NCBI GenBank assembly: GCA_904501715.1
Contig: CAJGCD010000057.1
Location: 1-9,766, forward strand
Direction of reading: 5' to 3'
DNA from: an uncultured Clostridia bacterium
Lineage (GTDB): Bacteria; Bacillota; Clostridia; Oscillospirales; CAG-272
DNA: 9,766 nt
Positions within the stretch are counted from its first letter, which is position 1. Each line of letters begins with the position of its first letter. Positions 5,692 to 9,766 of the stretch are shown here, in pieces. The notes below the pieces were generated by a model. That model saw only the letters and a program-made list of their open reading frames with translations. It was not told the DNA's origin and made no database searches. Position numbers and translations under genes: made by a program.

Positions 5692-7938
5692 TCAAATATT
5701 ATTTGTATCTATTGAGAGCTGAAGGGCTGAAAGGTCACTGTCGGGGATGCTCTGACCGCCTGCGGGTATCTTCAGCTTTTTATATCCCTTTGAGTAGGCC
5801 TCGGGAATGTTGTCGGTGGCGTAAAGAAGCTTGTTATTCTTCTTCATGGTCATAAGAGTTACGCCGCCCGAGGTTCTGGTCGCCTTGACGGGAATGAGCG
5901 AGGATTTAATGGTGATAGCTCTCTCCGCGTCACTGACCAGAAGTATCTCAATGGGCTCCTTGTCAGACTCGTAGAACACGCCGCAAATAGGCGAAGCTGA
6001 GGAGTAGGCGTTGATAAGCTTTCTTCTGTTGCCCTTGGTCTCGTAGCAGCTTGCGGGAATACGAACACCCTTACCGTTCTGGAAGATGTAAACGAAGTTC
6101 TCGTTTTCAGGATATCCCTTTTGTACACGCATAAATACGGGACGCTCGCCTTCCTCCATACCGAGCTTTGCAGGTAGGAACTCACCCATTGCCGAGGCCT
6201 TGCAGCAGTCAAAATCCGCGGTCTTAGCTCGGTAGAGCTGGCATTTGTTGGTGACGAACACGAGCTCGGAGAGATTATCTGTTTCGGCAAAATGAGTAAG
6301 GATATCATTTTCCTTAAGCTTTTGCTCGTCGTTTCCTCGGAGCGACTGAAGGGTTATCTTCTTGAAATATCCCTCCTTGGTAAGATAAAGACGGACGTTG
6401 TAATTTTCTATCTCCTCCACCTCGTCGTATTCCTCTATATCCTCGGAATACATTATCTGGGAGCGGCGGGGCTGTCCGTATTTTTTCTTTATCTCGGTAA
6501 GCTGGGAGGATATGAGCGCCTTTTGCTTGAGCTCGTCGCCCAGTATCTCCTCTATCTTGGCTATCTCTGCCTGAAGTCCCTCTATCTCGCTTATACGATT
6601 GAGAATGTATTGCTTATTGAGATTGCGGAGCTTTATCTCTGCAATATAGTCCGCCTGTATCTCGTCGATACCGAAGCCCGACATAAGGTTGGGGATAACG
6701 TCCTCCTCCTTTTCGGTATTGCGGATTATGCGTATAGCCTTGTCGATATCAAGCAGTATTTTTGCAAGACCGTAAAGCAGATGGAGCTTATCCTTTTTCT
6801 TTTTGAGGTCGAAATTCAATTCTCTCCTTACGCATACCAGACGGAATTTTATCCATTCCTTAAGTATTTCTATAACACCCATCTGGCGGGGGGAGGAATC
6901 TATGAGGACGTTGAAGTTGCACTTGAAGCTGTCCTCAAGGGGAGTGCTCTTGAAAAGCTTTGCCATAAGCTTGTCGGGGTCAACTCCGCGGCGCAGATCA
7001 AGCGTGAGCTTGAAGCCGCTGAGACCCGTTTCGTTTCTGAAGTCCGTAACGTCCTTCAGCTTTCCTTCCTTTACCATATCCGCGATCTTGTTTTGTATCA
7101 TCTCGCAGGAGGTGGAATAGGGAATCTGTATTATATCTATGCAGTTTTGCGACTTGTCGTAGTTGTAGCGTGAGCGTATCTTTACAGAGCCTGAGCCTGT
7201 TTCGTATATCTGGCGCATATCCTCGCGGTTATAAAGGATGATACCGCCGCCGGGAAAATCGGGGGCCTTGATTATATCCATTATCTTGTCGGTGGATACG
7301 TTGGGATTTTTAAGTATAGCAATAGTTCCGTCGCATATCTCCGAGAGGTTGAAGGAGCATATATTTGACGCCATACCTACTGCGATACCCGTGTTGGGAG
7401 TTACGAGTATGTTGGGGAAGGTGGTGGGAAGAAGCAGGGGCTCCTTCATGGTGTTATCGTAGTTGTCAACGAAATCCACCGCGTCCTTATCTATTCCGCG
7501 GAAAAGCTCACTGCAAAAGCTGTCAAGCTTTACTTCGGTATAACGGGATGCCGCGAATTTCATATTCGATGAATACTGCTTACCGAAGCTTCCCTTGGAG
7601 TCTATGAGGGGGTGAAGGAGCGACTCGTTTCCCCTTGTCAGTCGAACCATCGTTTCGTATATAGCCATATCTCCGTGAGGATTGAGCTTCATCGTCTGTC
7701 CTACCACGTTGGCGCTCTTGGTTCTGTTGCCCGTGAGAAGTCCCATTTTGTACATAGTGTAGAGGAGCTTTCTGTGAGAGGGCTTAAGACCGTCTATTTC
7801 GGGGATAGCACGGGAAACTATAACGCTCATTACGTAGGGCATATAGTTTTTCTCAATGGTATCCGTAATAAGCTGTACCTGCGCGGGAGCGTGAATTATT
7901 TCTTGGGTTTCTTTTCCTTTAGATGCTTTTTTTGCCAT
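5692..7938 (-). CDS. parC: DNA topoisomerase IV subunit A (ParC), GyrA/ParC family
   Basis: A 748-residue type IIA topoisomerase A subunit. With ParE it forms the DNA gate that cuts, passes and reseals duplex DNA to separate daughter chromosomes. Landmarks are IDGLKPSHRKLLYTM (48-62), the quinolone-region helix KSANVVGQTMKLNPHGDMAIYE (74-95), AASRYTEVKL (129-138; catalytic Arg132-Tyr133), PNTGIAVGMASNI (181-193; intercalating Ile185), a coiled-coil/tower region (about 365-490) and a C-terminal beta-pinwheel (about 512-735; blade motif GYFKKI at 523-528). No QRRGGKG-type GyrA box is seen, which favours ParC over GyrA. Met91 and Glu95 occupy the positions of E. coli GyrA Ser83 and Asp87, and the loop before the catalytic Tyr differs in length from GyrA's. 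An acidic run (SEDIEEYDEVEEIE, 498-511) joins the core to the pinwheel. AAGGA (complement of 7949-7953) lies 10 nt before the ATG. No parE is adjacent: the upstream gene is sua5, 47 nt away. Confidence 0.88.
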   Translation of the reverse strand: MAKKASKGKETQEIIHAPAQVQLITDTIEKNYMPYVMSVIVSRAIPEIDGLKPSHRKLLYTMYKMGLLTGNRTKSANVVGQTMKLNPHGDMAIYETMVRLTRGNESLLHPLIDSKGSFGKQYSSNMKFAASRYTEVKLDSFCSELFRGIDKDAVDFVDNYDNTMKEPLLLPTTFPNILVTPNTGIAVGMASNICSFNLSEICDGTIAILKNPNVSTDKIMDIIKAPDFPGGGIILYNREDMRQIYETGSGSVKIRSRYNYDKSQNCIDIIQIPYSTSCEMIQNKIADMVKEGKLKDVTDFRNETGLSGFKLTLDLRRGVDPDKLMAKLFKSTPLEDSFKCNFNVLIDSSPRQMGVIEILKEWIKFRLVCVRRELNFDLKKKKDKLHLLYGLAKILLDIDKAIRIIRNTEKEEDVIPNLMSGFGIDEIQADYIAEIKLRNLNKQYILNRISEIEGLQAEIAKIEEILGDELKQKALISSQLTEIKKKYGQPRRSQIMYSEDIEEYDEVEEIENYNVRLYLTKEGYFKKITLQSLRGNDEQKLKENDILTHFAETDNLSELVFVTNKCQLYRAKTADFDCCKASAMGEFLPAKLGMEEGERPVFMRVQKGYPENENFVYIFQNGKGVRIPASCYETKGNRRKLINAYSSASPICGVFYESDKEPIEILLVSDAERAITIKSSLIPVKATRTSGGVTLMTMKKNNKLLYATDNIPEAYSKGYKKLKIPAGGQSIPDSDLSALQLSIDTNNI

Positions 7939-7985
7939 TTGGCTACCGTCCTTATTATTATGTTGAAGAGCCGGAGGCGGTTAAT

Positions 7986-9020
7986 TTATACCTTTTTTAC
8001 GGTGTGTGCCGCCGCTCTTATCATTCTGTTGTAGAGTGCCAATCCCAACCCGTCGAGAGGGGGGAGATGGGCGTATATTATATCCGCGCCCATAGTATCT
8101 GCCTGTCTTAGGGCGCCAAAAAGCCTTTGCGCCTGCGTTTGCAGGTCACTGCGGCAGCCCACGTCGATAAGCTTTGCGCCCGAGAGCATTTCCGCTTCCT
8201 CGGAGTAGCAAAGTATAACGCAATTTTCGGTTGCTGACGCTTTTAGAAGAAAGTCCGTAATGTCTTTTTCGCTTCCGTCAAGCAAGACTAAGGGAGAGGA
8301 TGGGGCATAATGTCTGTATTTCATCCCAGGGGAGAGGGGTCGCTCGTTCTGCGCGAGGGCGTGGGTCACTGCGGAGGATATTTCCACCTCCTCGCATACA
8401 CAGCCGAGAGCATCGGCGGTGATAGCGCCCGGGCGAAGAAGTATTGCTTTATTTCCGTCAAGCTTTACTATTGTGGACTCAAGTCCTATCTCACACTCAC
8501 CGCCGTCTATAATAGCGTCTATCTTTCCGTTCATATCGTTTGTCACGTGAGCGGCGGAGGTAGGGGAGGGAGAGCCCGAAATGTTAGCGGAGGGTGCGGC
8601 TATGGGCACTCCCGATGCCGCTATCAGCGCTCTTGCTACCTTATGCGAGGGGCAGCGCACTGCTACCGAATCAAGTCCTCCCGTGACCTCTGAAGGGATG
8701 GTATCCTTCTTTGGTAATATTACGGTAAGCGGTCCGGGCATAAACGCCTTGGCGAGAGCGTAGTAAAGGGGTGAGGTGTGGGCGTAGCCTTCGGCATCCT
8801 CGGCTTTTGCTATATGTATGATAAGCGGATTGTCCGAGGGTCTGCCCTTGGCGGCGTATATCTTCAGAGCGGCATCCTTGCGTGTTGCGTCTGCTCCAAG
8901 ACCATATACAGTTTCGGTTGGGAAAGCCACCAGCCCTCCGCTCTTTATTATATCGGCGCAGCTCTCTATGGCGCTGTAGTCGATATGCTTTTCGTCTATT
9001 TTAAAAAATTCCGTATTCAT
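7986..9020 (-). CDS. sua5: L-threonylcarbamoyladenylate synthase (Sua5/TsaC type with C-terminal Sua5 domain)
   Basis: A 344-residue enzyme that makes threonylcarbamoyl-AMP from threonine, bicarbonate and ATP, the first step of t6A37 modification of ANN-decoding tRNAs; it acts in the cytoplasm before TsaD/TsaB/TsaE. The YrdC-like domain spans about 12-205, with GGLVAFPTETVYGLGADA (28-45), KIYAAKGRPSDNPL (53-66), PGPLTVIL (95-102), APSANISGSPSPTSA (142-156) and the ESTIV element (181-185). A connector PGMKYRHYAP (231-240) leads to a C-terminal Sua5 domain (about 243-344), so this is the long Sua5 form rather than the short TsaC form. The start at 9020 was chosen because AAGGA (complement of 9026-9030) sits 5 nt before it; the ATG at 9026 would overlap the ribosome binding site. 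That site also overlaps the prfA stop codon, suggesting coupled translation with prfA. Confidence 0.93.
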   Translation of the reverse strand: MNTEFFKIDEKHIDYSAIESCADIIKSGGLVAFPTETVYGLGADATRKDAALKIYAAKGRPSDNPLIIHIAKAEDAEGYAHTSPLYYALAKAFMPGPLTVILPKKDTIPSEVTGGLDSVAVRCPSHKVARALIAASGVPIAAPSANISGSPSPTSAAHVTNDMNGKIDAIIDGGECEIGLESTIVKLDGNKAILLRPGAITADALGCVCEEVEISSAVTHALAQNERPLSPGMKYRHYAPSSPLVLLDGSEKDITDFLLKASATENCVILCYSEEAEMLSGAKLIDVGCRSDLQTQAQRLFGALRQADTMGADIIYAHLPPLDGLGLALYNRMIRAAAHTVKKV

Positions 9021-9025
9021 TATCA

Positions 9026-9030
9026 TCCTT
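9026..9030 (-). promoter_or_regulatory. sua5 ribosome binding site overlapping the prfA stop codon
   Basis: The minus strand reads TAAGGATGATAATG: TAA (complement of 9029-9031) ends prfA, AAGGA is the ribosome binding site, and the final ATG (complement of 9018-9020) starts sua5. The inner ATG at 9026 shares its A with AAGGA and cannot use it. Confidence 0.7.
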
Positions 9031-9766
9031 AAACGGTTTCGGCATTCTTCAGCTTCTCGGCGGTGTCGGCGGTGATAAGCGCGTCTATCATAGCGCCTAT
9101 ATTGCCGTTGAGGAAGCTTTCAAGCGAGAATAGGGTCATTCCTATTCTGTGGTCGGTTATGCGCCCCTGAGGGTAATTGTAGGTACGGATACGCTCGCTT
9201 CTGTCTCCCGTTCCCACCTGACTGCGTCTGTCGGAGGCTATTTTTTCATTTTGCTCTGTGACCTTCATATCATAGAGCTTGGTCTTGAGCATTTTGAGTG
9301 CTTTGTCGCGGTTTTTGAACTGACTGCGCTCCTCCTGACACTCTATGACTATACCCGTAGGCTTGTGGGTGAGTCTTACGGCGGACTCGGTCTTGTTGAT
9401 ATGCTGACCGCCCGCACCGCTGGATTTGCAGGACTCGATTATTATATCTGCGGGATTTATCTCTATCTCAACGTCCTCTGCCTCGGGAAGAACTGCCACC
9501 GTTGCGGTAGAGGTCTGTATCCTGCCCTGAGATTCGGTTTCGGGAACTCGCTGTACGCGGTGAACTCCGCTCTCAAACTTGAAGCGTGAGTACGCGCCGT
9601 CACCCTCTATCATAAAGGTTATCTCCTTAAAGCCTGCGGCGGTAGCGTACATATTGTACATTCTGTAAAGCACGCCCGCAAACAAAGCGGCTTCCTCACC
9701 GCCCGCTCCGCCTCTGATCTCAACCATAACGTTCTTTTCGTCGTTGGGGTCACGGGGAAGAAGAAG
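9029..9766 (-). CDS. prfA: Peptide chain release factor 1 (RF1), 5' end outside the window
   Basis: The frame is open from the right edge to the stop at 9029-9031, giving the last 245 residues of a protein normally about 355-360 aa long. It begins within LLLPRDPNDEKNVMVEIRGG, typical of RF1 before the central domain, so the internal Met at 9727 is not the start. RF1 features are visible: MVEIRGGAGGEEA, RVPETESQGRIQTST carrying the PxT stop-codon recognition tripeptide (here Pro-Glu-Thr, not the SPF of RF2), and SSGAGGQHINKTESAVRL with the GGQ loop that triggers peptidyl-tRNA hydrolysis. ECQEERSQFKNRDKALKML and YNYPQGRITDHRIG complete the C-terminal signature. RF1 reads UAA and UAG on the ribosome; the Gln of GGQ is normally methylated by PrmC, whose gene is not in the window. 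It is the most upstream visible gene of the leftward operon and its stop overlaps the sua5 ribosome binding site. Confidence 0.96.
   Translation of the reverse strand, partial: LLLPRDPNDEKNVMVEIRGGAGGEEAALFAGVLYRMYNMYATAAGFKEITFMIEGDGAYSRFKFESGVHRVQRVPETESQGRIQTSTATVAVLPEAEDVEIEINPADIIIESCKSSGAGGQHINKTESAVRLTHKPTGIVIECQEERSQFKNRDKALKMLKTKLYDMKVTEQNEKIASDRRSQVGTGDRSERIRTYNYPQGRITDHRIGMTLFSLESFLNGNIGAMIDALITADTAEKLKNAETV

Noticed and set aside
6292..7173. 293-codon plus-strand frame opposite parC
   Set aside because: Shadow of the ParC reading frame; Leu/Tyr/Val-rich composition arises from the complementary codons.
9021..9026. ATG at 9026 as the sua5 start
   Set aside because: It overlaps its only ribosome binding site; ATG 9020 has proper spacing.

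Overview
The window looks like a chromosomal stretch from an anaerobic Firmicute of the class Clostridia, most likely a gut or rumen Oscillospirales/Ruminococcaceae-type bacterium. This rests on protein flavour (a TIGR04086-family membrane protein, a split biotin-dependent Na+ pump, a ParC of the clostridial type), on strong GGAGG ribosome binding sites, and on a putative Rex operator. It is inference from memory, not a database match. There are no mobile elements, tRNA/rRNA genes or CRISPR arrays.

Layout: (1) 1-406, minus strand: a four-helix membrane protein whose last residues fall off the left edge. (2) 407-652: a divergent control region with one predicted promoter on each strand and an 18-bp Rex-type palindrome exactly midway between the two predicted -35 boxes. 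(3) 653-5524, plus strand: a five-gene operon encoding an acyl-CoA type carboxyltransferase, an OadG-like small membrane subunit, a biotin carrier with an Ala/Pro linker, an OadB/MmdB-type Na+-translocating decarboxylase beta subunit, and an OadA/transcarboxylase-5S type carboxyltransferase. (4) 5523-5562: a perfect hairpin that terminates both converging operons. (5) 5565-9766, minus strand, transcribed prfA (release factor 1, 5' end outside the window) -> sua5 (threonylcarbamoyl-AMP synthase) -> parC (topoisomerase IV subunit A) -> a 36-residue single-helix membrane protein.

How the genes work together: the plus-strand operon has all parts of a membrane-bound biotin-dependent decarboxylase that turns the energy of a beta-keto acid or malonyl-type CoA decarboxylation into a Na+ gradient. 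It carries two different carboxyltransferases, one of the MmdA/12S family and one of the OadA/5S family, with one biotin carrier and one pump. No biotin carboxylase is present, which argues against ATP-dependent carboxylation by this set alone. The system could decarboxylate two substrates, or move carboxyl groups between an acyl-CoA and pyruvate/oxaloacetate while venting excess through the pump. The putative Rex operator would tie it to the NADH/NAD+ ratio, fitting a fermentative role.

The minus-strand operon is housekeeping: translation termination, tRNA t6A synthesis and chromosome decatenation. Its most notable points are the ParC with Met at the quinolone-contact serine position and the unlisted tail-end small protein. 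Nothing in the window is clearly a wholly new system. The best candidates for follow-up are the dual-carboxyltransferase pump and its redox operator, the small membrane protein, and the ParC variant.
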